The notes under the pieces are model-generated. The model did not search any database. It had not been told where the DNA came from and was given only the letters and a program-made list of their open reading frames with translations. A DNA stretch of 21,882 nt from Myxococcales bacterium (GTDB lineage: Bacteria > Myxococcota > Myxococcia > Myxococcales > Anaeromyxobacteraceae), in the NCBI GenBank assembly GCA_021784495.1, contig JAJXSQ010000005.1, positions 1 through 21,882 of the forward strand. The letters run 5' to 3'. The first letter of the stretch is position 1, and every line of letters begins with the position of its first letter. Positions 6,700-13,897 of the stretch are shown piece after piece. The position numbers were made by a program, and so were the translations under genes.

Positions 6700-8073
6700 A
6701 TGCGGGCGGAGTGGATCGCGAGGCGGCGCGGGCTGGCGAACGTGAGCCAGATGCATCTGGCCCGGCAGGGGACCGTCACCGAGGAGATGGCCAGGGTCGC
6801 CGAGCGCGAGCGGCTCCCCGTCGAGCTGGTGCGCGACGAGGTCGCGCGCGGGCGGATGGTGATCCCGGCGAACGCCGGCCACCCGGAGCTCGACCCCGTC
6901 GGCATCGGGATCGCGGCCACCTGCAAGATCAACGCGAACATCGGCAACTCGGCGGTCACCTCGGACGCCGCGCACGAGCTCGAGAAGCTCCGGCTCTGCC
7001 TCAAGTACGGGGCGGACACGGTCATGGACCTCTCGACCGGCGGCGACATCCCGCAGATCCGCGAGGCCATCATCCGGGCGAGCCCGATCCCGGTCGGGAC
7101 CGTCCCGATCTACGAGTGCCTGGCCCACGTCCAGGACGTCGCCGATCTCACCCCGCGGATGCTCCTCGAGGTGATCGAGGCCCAGGCGGCGCAGGGCGTC
7201 GACTACATGACCATCCACGCCGGCCTGCTGCGGGAGCACATCCCGCTGGCGGCGCGGCGGGTCACCGGGATCGTCTCGCGCGGCGGCGCGCTCATGGCGC
7301 AGTGGATGCTCGCCAACCGGGCGGAGAACCCCCTCCACACGCACTTCGACGAGATCTGCGAGATCTTCGCGCGCCACGACGTGACCTTCTCGCTGGGGGA
7401 CGGGCTCCGCCCGGGCTGCCTCGCGGACGCCTCGGACGCCGCGCAGTTCGGCGAGCTCCGGGTGCTCGGGGACCTCTGCCGGCGGGCCTGGGCGCACGGC
7501 GTCCAGGTGATGATCGAGGGGCCCGGCCACGTGCCCCTCGACCAGATCCCCATGAACATGGAGCGCGAGCGGGAGCTGTGCGACGAGGCGCCGTTCTACG
7601 TCCTCGGCCCGCTGGTCACCGACATCGCGCCCGGCTACGACCACATCACCAGCGCCATCGGCGCGGCGGTGGCGGCCCAGCACGGCGCCGCGATGCTCTG
7701 CTACGTCACCCCGAAGGAGCACCTCGGCCTCCCCGATCTCGACGACGTCCGGCAGGGGATCGTCGCCTACAAGATCGCCGCCCACGCCGCGGACATCGCC
7801 CGCCACCGGCCGGGCGCCCGCGATCGCGACGACGAGCTCTCGCGCGCGCGGTACGCCTTCGACTGGAACCGGCAGTTCGAGCTCTCCTTCGACCCGGACA
7901 CCGCGCGCGCCATGCACGACGAGACCCTGCCGGCCGCGCACTTCAAGAGCGCCGAGTTCTGCTCGATGTGCGGCCCGAAGTTCTGCTCGATGCGGATCCA
8001 CACCCACCTCCAGGAGGGGCTCGCGGCCGCCGCCGCGGAGTCGGCCGCCGGGCCCGCCCAGATCATCCGCTGA
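6700..8073 (+). CDS. thiC: Phosphomethylpyrimidine synthase (HMP-P synthase)
   Basis: ThiC is a radical-SAM enzyme that rearranges aminoimidazole ribotide to HMP phosphate, the pyrimidine half of thiamine. The 457-residue protein is the shorter bacterial form. It has 'KINANIGNS' at residues 77-85, 'DLSTGGDIPQIREAII', 'GPGHVPLDQIPMNMERE' and 'ITSAIGAAVAAQHGAAMLC'. The [4Fe-4S] ligands are at the C-terminus: Cys421, Cys424 and Cys429 in CX2CX4C. I chose ATG 6700 because GGAGG at 6688-6692 is seven bases upstream; an in-frame TTG at 6667 lies within the promoter. No other thiamine gene is nearby. No THI-box (TPP riboswitch) is visible upstream. Confidence 0.97.
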   Translation: MRAEWIARRRGLANVSQMHLARQGTVTEEMARVAERERLPVELVRDEVARGRMVIPANAGHPELDPVGIGIAATCKINANIGNSAVTSDAAHELEKLRLCLKYGADTVMDLSTGGDIPQIREAIIRASPIPVGTVPIYECLAHVQDVADLTPRMLLEVIEAQAAQGVDYMTIHAGLLREHIPLAARRVTGIVSRGGALMAQWMLANRAENPLHTHFDEICEIFARHDVTFSLGDGLRPGCLADASDAAQFGELRVLGDLCRRAWAHGVQVMIEGPGHVPLDQIPMNMERERELCDEAPFYVLGPLVTDIAPGYDHITSAIGAAVAAQHGAAMLCYVTPKEHLGLPDLDDVRQGIVAYKIAAHAADIARHRPGARDRDDELSRARYAFDWNRQFELSFDPDTARAMHDETLPAAHFKSAEFCSMCGPKFCSMRIHTHLQEGLAAAAAESAAGPAQIIR

Positions 8074-8131
8074 TCGCCGGTGAGGGGCCGGCGGGCCCCG
8101 AGAGGGCGGCGAGCGGCGGCGGCGCCCGGGG

Positions 8132-8137
8132 TAGGAT
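8132..8137 (+). promoter_or_regulatory. Candidate -10 box upstream of HMG-CoA lyase
   Basis: TAGGAT lies nine bases before ATG 8147 and matches the -10 consensus at four of six positions. No -35 hexamer is visible at 16-18 bases upstream. No Shine-Dalgarno with normal spacing precedes the ATG. The layout resembles those before 1046 and 15817 and would give a leaderless or nearly leaderless message. The missing -35 keeps this tentative. Confidence 0.35.
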
Positions 8138-8146
8138 GGCCCCGGG

Positions 8147-9073
8147 ATGACGCCACGGGTCACCGTCTACGAGGTGGGGCCCCGCGACGGGCTCCAGAAC
8201 GAGGCGGTGACCCTCGCCACCGGCGACAAGCTGGCGCTCGTCGGGGCGCTCGCCGACGCCGGCCTCCCCCGGATCGAGGCGACGAGCTTCGTCTCGCCCC
8301 GCTGGATCCCGCAGCTCGCCGACGCCGCCGAGGTGACGGCGGCGCTCCCGCGCCGATCCGGCCTGGCCTACGCCGCGCTGGTCCCCAACGCGCGCGGGCT
8401 CGAGCGGCTCCTCGCGGCGCTCGCCGCGCGCGGGGAGGGGATCGCCGACGTGGCGGCGGCGGTCGTCGTCTCGGCCTCCGAGTCCCACAACCTGCGGAAC
8501 CTCAACCGCCCGGTCGCCGGGACGCTCGCCGAGCTCGAGGCGCTGGTGCCGGCGGCGCGCGCCCGCGGCCTCCCGGTCCGCGGCTACGTCTCGACCGCCT
8601 TCGGCTGCCCCTACGAGGGCCGGGTCGATCCCGGGCGCGTCGCCGAGATCGCCCACCGGCTGCTGGCGCTCGGCTGCGCCCAGGTCTCGCTCGGTGACAC
8701 CATCGGCGTCGCCACCCCGCGCGACGTGCGGGCGCTGCTCGGCCGGCTCCTCCCGTCGGCGCCGGCGGCGGCGCTGGCGCTCCACCTCCACGACACCCGG
8801 GGGACGGCGCTCGCCAACGTCCTCGCCGGGCTCGAGGAGGGGATCGAGACCTTCGACGCGGCGGTGGGGGGGCTGGGCGGCTGCCCCTACGCCCCCGGCG
8901 CGTCCGGCAACCTCGCGACCGAGGACCTCGTCTACATGCTCCAGGGGATGGGGCTCGAGACCGGCGTCGATCTCGGCCGGCTGGTCGCCGCGGGTGCGCT
9001 CGCCCAGCGGCTCGCCGGGCGGCGGCTGCCGGGGCGGGCGCTCCAGGCGGCGCTCGCGGCCCGGGGAGGGTGA
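8147..9073 (+). CDS. Hydroxymethylglutaryl-CoA lyase
   Basis: This enzyme cleaves HMG-CoA to acetyl-CoA and acetoacetate, the last step of leucine breakdown. The 308-residue TIM barrel opens with 'VGPRDGLQNE' (residues 10-19), which carries the catalytic Arg-Asp pair. It continues with 'IEATSFVSPRWIPQLADA', 'GDTIGVATP' and the metal-binding 'LHLHDTRGTALANV'. 'GGLGGCPYAPGASGN' contains the catalytic Cys (Cys246). These motifs separate it from isopropylmalate synthases. It corresponds to LiuE, MvaB or YngG in characterised clusters. The hydratase gene starts two bases after its stop, and the following genes continue the same pathway, so it is probably the first gene of a catabolic operon. Confidence 0.96.
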   Translation: MTPRVTVYEVGPRDGLQNEAVTLATGDKLALVGALADAGLPRIEATSFVSPRWIPQLADAAEVTAALPRRSGLAYAALVPNARGLERLLAALAARGEGIADVAAAVVVSASESHNLRNLNRPVAGTLAELEALVPAARARGLPVRGYVSTAFGCPYEGRVDPGRVAEIAHRLLALGCAQVSLGDTIGVATPRDVRALLGRLLPSAPAAALALHLHDTRGTALANVLAGLEEGIETFDAAVGGLGGCPYAPGASGNLATEDLVYMLQGMGLETGVDLGRLVAAGALAQRLAGRRLPGRALQAALAARGG

Positions 9074-9074
9074 C

Positions 9075-9848
9075 ATGGAGCTCTCGGTCGAGCGCGACGG
9101 CGCGGTGGAGCGGTGGACGATCCTGGGAGAGGCGCGCCGCAACTCCCTGACGATGGCCCTCCTCGGAGAGCTCCGCGCGCACGAGCTCCGGGCCGCCGGC
9201 GACCGCGCCCTCCGGGCGATCGTCCTCACCGGCGCGGGCGACCGGGCCTTCTGCGCCGGGGCCGACCTGAAGGAGCGGGCCCGGATGGACGGGGCGGGGG
9301 TGGCCGGCTTCCACCGTGCGCTGCGCGAGGCGCTCGGCGGCCTGGAGGCGCTCCCCCAGCCGGTGGTCGCCGCCATCAACGGCGCCGCGCTCGGCGGGGG
9401 GCTGGAGCTGGCGCTGGCGTGCGATCTCCGGCTCGTGGCCGAGGAGGCCGAGGTCGGCCTGCCGGAGGTCGGGCTGGGCATCATCCCCGGCGGCGGCGGC
9501 ACGCAGCGCCTCCCCCGGCTCCTCGGGGTGGCCCGCGCGAAGGAGCTGATCCTGACCGCGCGCCGGGTCGGCGGCGCCGAGGCGTGCACCCTCGGGCTGG
9601 CGTCCCGGGCGGTGCCGCGCGCCCGGCTCGCGGCGGAGGCGCAGGCGCTCGCCGAGCGGCTGTCGCGGCTCGCCCCGATCGCGCTCCGCCAGGCGAAGCG
9701 GGCGATCGACGGGGGGGTGGGCCTCCCGCTCGAGGACGGGCTCGAGCTCGAGCACCGGCTCTACCGGCCCTGCCTGGAGAGCCGGGATCGCCTCGAGGCG
9801 CTCGACGCCTTCGCGGCGCGGCGACCGCCGATCTTCGGCGGCGAGTGA
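9075..9848 (+). CDS. Enoyl-CoA hydratase, probably methylglutaconyl-CoA hydratase
   Basis: This 257-residue crotonase-family protein has the oxyanion-hole motif 'FCAGADLKER' at about residues 59-68. 'INGAALGGGLELALACD' follows, with Glu111 in the first catalytic position. 'VGLPEVGLGIIPGGGGTQRL' has Glu131 in the second. Both glutamates are present, as expected of an active hydratase; many other crotonases lack one. The 'IIPGGGGTQRLPR' stretch and the context resemble methylglutaconyl-CoA hydratase (AUH, LiuC, YngF), which forms HMG-CoA. A broad-specificity enoyl-CoA hydratase cannot be excluded. It starts at an ATG two bases after the lyase stop, with the ribosome site (GGGAGG) inside the lyase gene. 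Confidence 0.93.
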   Translation: MELSVERDGAVERWTILGEARRNSLTMALLGELRAHELRAAGDRALRAIVLTGAGDRAFCAGADLKERARMDGAGVAGFHRALREALGGLEALPQPVVAAINGAALGGGLELALACDLRLVAEEAEVGLPEVGLGIIPGGGGTQRLPRLLGVARAKELILTARRVGGAEACTLGLASRAVPRARLAAEAQALAERLSRLAPIALRQAKRAIDGGVGLPLEDGLELEHRLYRPCLESRDRLEALDAFAARRPPIFGGE

Positions 9849-9867
9849 CGGGCCCCCGGGAGGGCGG

Positions 9868-11397
9868 ATGGATCGGGACGGCGAGATCGAGGCGCAGCTG
9901 GCGCGGGTCCGGCGGGGCGGCGGGGAGCGCGCCCACGAGAAGAACCGGGCCCAGGGGAAGCTCTTCGCCCGGGAGCGGATCGCGGCGCTCCTCGACCCGG
10001 GCTCGCTCGTCGAGGACGGGGCGCTGGCCAACGCGCTCGACCCGGAGCTCCCCGCCGACGGCGTGATCACCGGGGTCGGGACCATCGCCGGCCGCGCGGT
10101 GGCGGTGATGGCCAACGACTCGACGGTGAAGGCGGGGAGCTGGGGAGCGCGGACGGTCGAGAAGATCCTCCGGATCCAGGAGGTGGCCGGGGAGCGCCGG
10201 CTCCCGCTCTTCTACCTGGTCGACTCCGCGGGGGCCCGGATCACCGACCAGGTCGAGATGTTCCCGGGCCGGCGCGGCGCCGGCCGGATCTTCCACCAGC
10301 AGGTGCACCTCTCCGGGGCGGTGCCGCAGATCTGCCTCCTCTTCGGCCCGTCGGCGGCCGGCGGGGCCTACATCCCCGCCTTCTGCGACGTGGTGATCAT
10401 GGTCGAGGGGAACGCCTCGATGTACCTCGGCTCGCCGCGGATGGCCGAGATGGTGATCGGGGAGAAGGTGTCGCTCGAGGAGCTCGGGGGCGCGCGGATG
10501 CACTGCTCGGTCTCCGGGTGCGGCGACTTCCTGGTCAAGACCGAGGGGGAGGCGATCGACCTCGCCCGGCGCTGGTTCGGGTACCTCCCGGCCTCCTGGC
10601 GGGAGCTCCCGCCGGCCGCCCCGCCGCGGCCGCCGCGGCCCGGGGCGCGGCCGATCGCGGAGATCGTCCCCGAGGACCAGAACCGCCCCTTCGACATGAC
10701 CGACCTGGTGGAGGCGCTCGTCGACGAGGGGACCTTCCTCCAGGTGAAGGAGCTCTGGGCGGGGGAGCTCCTCACCGGGCTCGCCCGGATCGACGGGCAG
10801 GTGGTCGGGGTGGTCGCCAGTCAGCCCCGGGTGAAGGGCGGCGTCCTCTTCGTCGACTCGGCCGACAAGGCGGCGCGCTTCGTCTCGCTCTGCGACGCCT
10901 TCAACGTCCCGCTCCTCTACCTCGCCGACGTCCCGGGCTTCATGATCGGGACCCGGGTCGAGCGGGCGGGGATCATCCGCGCGGGCGCGAAGATGATCAG
11001 CGCGGTCTCGGAGGCGACGGTGCCGCGGATCTGCGTGGTCGTCCGGAAGGCCTACGGCGCCGGCCTCTACGCCATGGACGGCCCGGGCTTCGCCCCGTCC
11101 GCGACCCTGGCGCTCCCCGGCGCGATGATCGCGGTCATGGGGCCCGAGGCGGCGGTCAACGCCGTCTACTACAACAAGATCCAGGAGCGGCCGGAGGAGG
11201 AGCGGCCGGCCTTCGTCGCGGCGCTCCGGGAGGCCTACCGGGCCGACATCGACGTGGTGAAGCTGGCGGCCGAGCTGGTCGTCGACGCGGTCGTCCCGGG
11301 GCGGGCGCTCCGGGAGGAGCTGGCCAGGCGGTTCGCCCATGCGGGGCGCGGCTACGAGCCACCGGCGACGCGCAAGCACGGCGTGCCGCCGGTCTAG
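9868..11397 (+). CDS. Acyl-CoA carboxylase carboxyltransferase (beta) subunit
   Basis: This 509-residue protein transfers CO2 from carboxybiotin to an acyl-CoA. It has both crotonase-like halves. The N-half includes 'GVITGVGTIAGR', 'MANDSTVKAGSW', 'YLVDSAGARITDQ' and 'FGPSAAGGAYIPAFCD'. The C-half includes 'VKGGVLFVDSADKAARFV', 'VPGFMIGTRVERAGIIR' and 'RKAYGAGLYAM'. 'ANDSTVK' and 'GAGRIFHQQVHLSG' resemble methylcrotonyl-CoA carboxylase beta subunits and the YngE group more than propionyl-CoA carboxylase. With the hydratase and HMG-CoA lyase adjacent, 3-methylcrotonyl-CoA is the likely substrate. The protein cannot act alone, and no biotin carboxylase/carrier subunit is present in the window. 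GGGAGGG precedes the ATG. Confidence 0.94.
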   Translation: MDRDGEIEAQLARVRRGGGERAHEKNRAQGKLFARERIAALLDPGSLVEDGALANALDPELPADGVITGVGTIAGRAVAVMANDSTVKAGSWGARTVEKILRIQEVAGERRLPLFYLVDSAGARITDQVEMFPGRRGAGRIFHQQVHLSGAVPQICLLFGPSAAGGAYIPAFCDVVIMVEGNASMYLGSPRMAEMVIGEKVSLEELGGARMHCSVSGCGDFLVKTEGEAIDLARRWFGYLPASWRELPPAAPPRPPRPGARPIAEIVPEDQNRPFDMTDLVEALVDEGTFLQVKELWAGELLTGLARIDGQVVGVVASQPRVKGGVLFVDSADKAARFVSLCDAFNVPLLYLADVPGFMIGTRVERAGIIRAGAKMISAVSEATVPRICVVVRKAYGAGLYAMDGPGFAPSATLALPGAMIAVMGPEAAVNAVYYNKIQERPEEERPAFVAALREAYRADIDVVKLAAELVVDAVVPGRALREELARRFAHAGRGYEPPATRKHGVPPV

Positions 11398-11414
11398 CGG
11401 AAGGGGAGGGGCCG

Positions 11415-12569
11415 ATGGACTTCGAGCTTCCCGAGGAGCTCCTCGCGCTGCGCCGGGTCGTTCGGGAGTTCTGCCTGCGCGAGGTCGCGCCGCGGGCCCG
11501 GGCCTGGGACGAGGCGGAGACCTTCCCCCGGGAGGTGGTGGCCCGCCTCGGCGATCTCGGGCTCATGGGGATCGCCGTCCCCGAGGCCTACGGGGGCGCC
11601 GGCCTCGGGTCGCTCGCCACCGCGGCGGTCGTCGAGGAGATCGCCCGCCACGACGGCTCCCTGGCGCTCACCGTCGCCAGCCACAACGGCCTCGGGCAGG
11701 GGCACATCCTGGCCTTCGGGACCGAGGCGCAGCGCCAGCGCTACCTCCCCCCGCTCGCCCGGGGAGAGAAGCTCGCGGCCTGGGCGCTGACCGAGCCGGG
11801 GAGCGGCTCCGACGCCGCCGCGCTGGCCACCACCGCGGTCCGGCGCGGCGCCGGCTGGGTGCTCGACGGGAGCAAGACCTTCATCACCCAGGGCTCGGTG
11901 GGCGACACCTTCCTGGTCCTGGCCCGGACCGGTCCCGGGCGGCCCCAGCACGGGATCACCGCCTTCGTGGTCGAGCGCGGAGCCCCCGGGTTCACCCGGG
12001 TCCCGATCCACGGGAAGCTCGGGATGCGCGCGTCGGACACCGCCGAGCTCCACTTCGAGCAGGTCGAGCTCCCCGACGACCAGCGGATCGGGGAGGTGAA
12101 CGCCGGGTTCCTGGACACCCTCCGGATCCTCGACCGGGGGCGGATCACCATCGGCGCGCTGGCGCTCGGGCTCGCCCAGGGGGCGCTCGACGCGGCCCGG
12201 GGCTGGGCCCTCGAGCGGCGGACCTTCGGCCGGCCGATCGCCGAGCACCAGGCGATCGCCTTCATGCTGGCCGACGTCGCGACCGAGCTCGAGGCCGCCC
12301 GGCTGCTCGTCCGGCGGGCGGCCGCCCGCTCCGACGCCGGTCACCGGGTCCAGCGCGAGGCGGCCATGGCGAAGCTGCACGCCAGCGAGGTGGCGATGCG
12401 CGCCACCTCGCGCGCGATCCAGATCCACGGCGGGTACGGATACACGCGCGACGCGCCGGTCGAGCGCGCCTTCCGCGACGCCAAGCTCTGCGAGATCGGC
12501 GAGGGGACGAGCGAGATCCAGCGGCTGGTGATCGCCCGGGAGATCACCGCCCGCGGGGTCCTGGTGTAG
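11415..12569 (+). CDS. Acyl-CoA dehydrogenase (short/branched-chain type, not canonical IVD)
   Basis: This 384-residue FAD enzyme makes the alpha-beta double bond of an acyl-CoA. It shows the family pattern: 'PEAYGGAGLGSLATAAVVEE' near residues 55-75, 'WALTEPGSGSDAAAL' and 'GSKTFITQGSVGD' for FAD contacts, and 'RRTFGRPIAEHQAIAFMLAD'. 'IHGGYGYTRDAPVERAFRDA' and 'EGTSEIQRLVIARE' close the active site. Glu363 in 'GEGTSE' is the catalytic base used by short-chain and branched-chain members. Isovaleryl-CoA dehydrogenase has Ala there and places its Glu in 'LDLER', where this protein has Gly242 ('LDRGR'). Context suggests isovaleryl-CoA, as with B. subtilis yngJ, but another short or branched substrate is possible. 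GGAGGGG precedes the ATG. Confidence 0.95.
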   Translation: MDFELPEELLALRRVVREFCLREVAPRARAWDEAETFPREVVARLGDLGLMGIAVPEAYGGAGLGSLATAAVVEEIARHDGSLALTVASHNGLGQGHILAFGTEAQRQRYLPPLARGEKLAAWALTEPGSGSDAAALATTAVRRGAGWVLDGSKTFITQGSVGDTFLVLARTGPGRPQHGITAFVVERGAPGFTRVPIHGKLGMRASDTAELHFEQVELPDDQRIGEVNAGFLDTLRILDRGRITIGALALGLAQGALDAARGWALERRTFGRPIAEHQAIAFMLADVATELEAARLLVRRAAARSDAGHRVQREAAMAKLHASEVAMRATSRAIQIHGGYGYTRDAPVERAFRDAKLCEIGEGTSEIQRLVIAREITARGVLV

Positions 12570-12598
12570 ACTCCGCCGGCGCGGCGGGCCGCGACGTC

Positions 12599-13897
12599 AT
12601 GATCGAGGGTGAGCACACCATCATCGGGAAGCTCCCGCGGGAGCGGCTGAACCAGATCGCCTCGCGGAAGCTCGCCGCCCTCGGCGTCCCCGTCCGGCTC
12701 GGCGCGGACCGCGAGTCGCTCGAGGGCGAGCTGGTCTTCACCGGGAGGATCGCGCACCCCGCCACCGGCCAGCCGATGACCCGCGCGCGCTTCCTGGTGG
12801 AGGGGCACGACCGCCTGCGGTTCCTCGATCCGCCGCTCGCCGGCCTCGGCGCCGTCGACTTCCTGCGCCACGACCGGGTCGCCGCGCTCGAGCAGGCGAT
12901 CGCGACGGCGCTCCAGGAGGCCCTGGCGGGGCTCGAGGACGCGGCGGCCCGACTCCGCGCCGTCCCCCTCGAGGCGGTGGTCGATCGGGAGCGGCTCGTC
13001 GTCCGCGCGGTGGTCCAGACCTCGGGCCACGCCTTCGAGGTGATCGGCGCCGGCGGGCGCCTCCGGGTGTCGCGCGTCGCGCCGGTCGGCGGGCGCCCGT
13101 TCGAGGTCGATCCCGCCTTCCCCGCGCTCGAGCTCGACGGGCTCGCCGGGCCGGGCCGCCTGGAGCGCTTCCTGGTGGACGCCCTCCCCCGGATGGCGCC
13201 CGGGCCGGGGAGCCTCCCCACGCCCGGCGCCGTGGGCGGGGAGATCGCGGCGACCCCGCCCCCGCGCACCGCGCTCACCCTGGCGGCCCTCGCCGAGGCC
13301 TTCGGCGCCGACGCGATGCTCTCCCCGGGCGCCCAGGTCGAGCTGGTCCAGGAGTTCGAGCAGGGCGGGACGCGCTACCGCGTCGTGGCGACCCGGGAGA
13401 TGGGGAGCCGCTTCCGGGGCCGGGTGATCGGGCCGTCCGGGGATCTCTGGTCGGAGCCGTTCGACCTCGCGTCCTTCCCCGGCGCGCGCGAGATCCTGGC
13501 GCGCGCCCTCGGGCTCGAGGCCGGCGCCGGTGCGCCCCCGCCCGCCCGGCCGGCCGGCGCCGGCGGCCCCTCGACCCACGTGCAGCCGCGCGCCGGCGAG
13601 GTCTGGGTCATGAACGTCGTCGTGGAGGAGGACGGGCCGGTCGAGGTGCGGTACGTCGGCACCGACATCGACGGCCGCCCCTACGGCGCGGCCCGCGTCC
13701 TGAAGCGACCGGACTTCGAGGCGGTCTTCACCCGCGGCCCCGGCGGGTGGCGGCTCCTCGTCCAGCTCGACCAGGTGGCGGAGGGCGCGGTGATCTACCG
13801 CCAGCTCGACCGCGCGCGGCAGCCGCTCGGCGCGCCGCGCCGGATGGCCGCCGCCATCCTGGTCGCCAACTTCGTCCCCGAGGCGTCGACCCGGTGA
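12599..13897 (+). CDS. Unrecognised 432-residue cytoplasmic protein upstream of meaB
   Basis: I do not recognise this family. The ATG at 12599 gives 432 residues with no cysteine, no signal peptide and no membrane segment. Residues 1-30 ('IGKLPRERLNQIASRKLAAL') form a basic helix. A similar weak motif, about 25-30 residues with a turn and then a charged or aromatic strand, seems to recur around residues 45-75, 275-300, 345-370 and 400-425. The last two align as V-x-Y-x3-D-x4-P-x-G-A-x-R, allowing one gap. A Pro/Ala linker (about 308-330) separates the third from the fourth. No Shine-Dalgarno precedes the ATG; a TAGACT at 12567, overlapping the upstream stop, could be a -10. Its stop overlaps the meaB GTG by four bases, so the two are probably translated together. 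Confidence 0.85.
   Translation: MIEGEHTIIGKLPRERLNQIASRKLAALGVPVRLGADRESLEGELVFTGRIAHPATGQPMTRARFLVEGHDRLRFLDPPLAGLGAVDFLRHDRVAALEQAIATALQEALAGLEDAAARLRAVPLEAVVDRERLVVRAVVQTSGHAFEVIGAGGRLRVSRVAPVGGRPFEVDPAFPALELDGLAGPGRLERFLVDALPRMAPGPGSLPTPGAVGGEIAATPPPRTALTLAALAEAFGADAMLSPGAQVELVQEFEQGGTRYRVVATREMGSRFRGRVIGPSGDLWSEPFDLASFPGAREILARALGLEAGAGAPPPARPAGAGGPSTHVQPRAGEVWVMNVVVEEDGPVEVRYVGTDIDGRPYGAARVLKRPDFEAVFTRGPGGWRLLVQLDQVAEGAVIYRQLDRARQPLGAPRRMAAAILVANFVPEASTR

Noticed and set aside
5254..8163. A 969-codon open frame on the minus strand across eno and thiC
   Set aside because: It is the antisense shadow of two certain genes. With third positions almost always G or C, opposite-strand stops are rare. 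The translation is Arg/Gly/Val/Asp-rich with no domain motif.
9481..11379. A 632-codon minus-strand open frame opposite the hydratase and carboxyltransferase genes
   Set aside because: Same GC-skewed codon artefact, with low-complexity charged sequence. The plus-strand frames have complete catalytic motifs.
12567..12572. TAGACT as a -10 box for the unknown gene at 12599
   Set aside because: It overlaps the dehydrogenase stop, lacks a -35, and the TG before it is not correctly spaced for an extended -10. Too weak to list as a feature.
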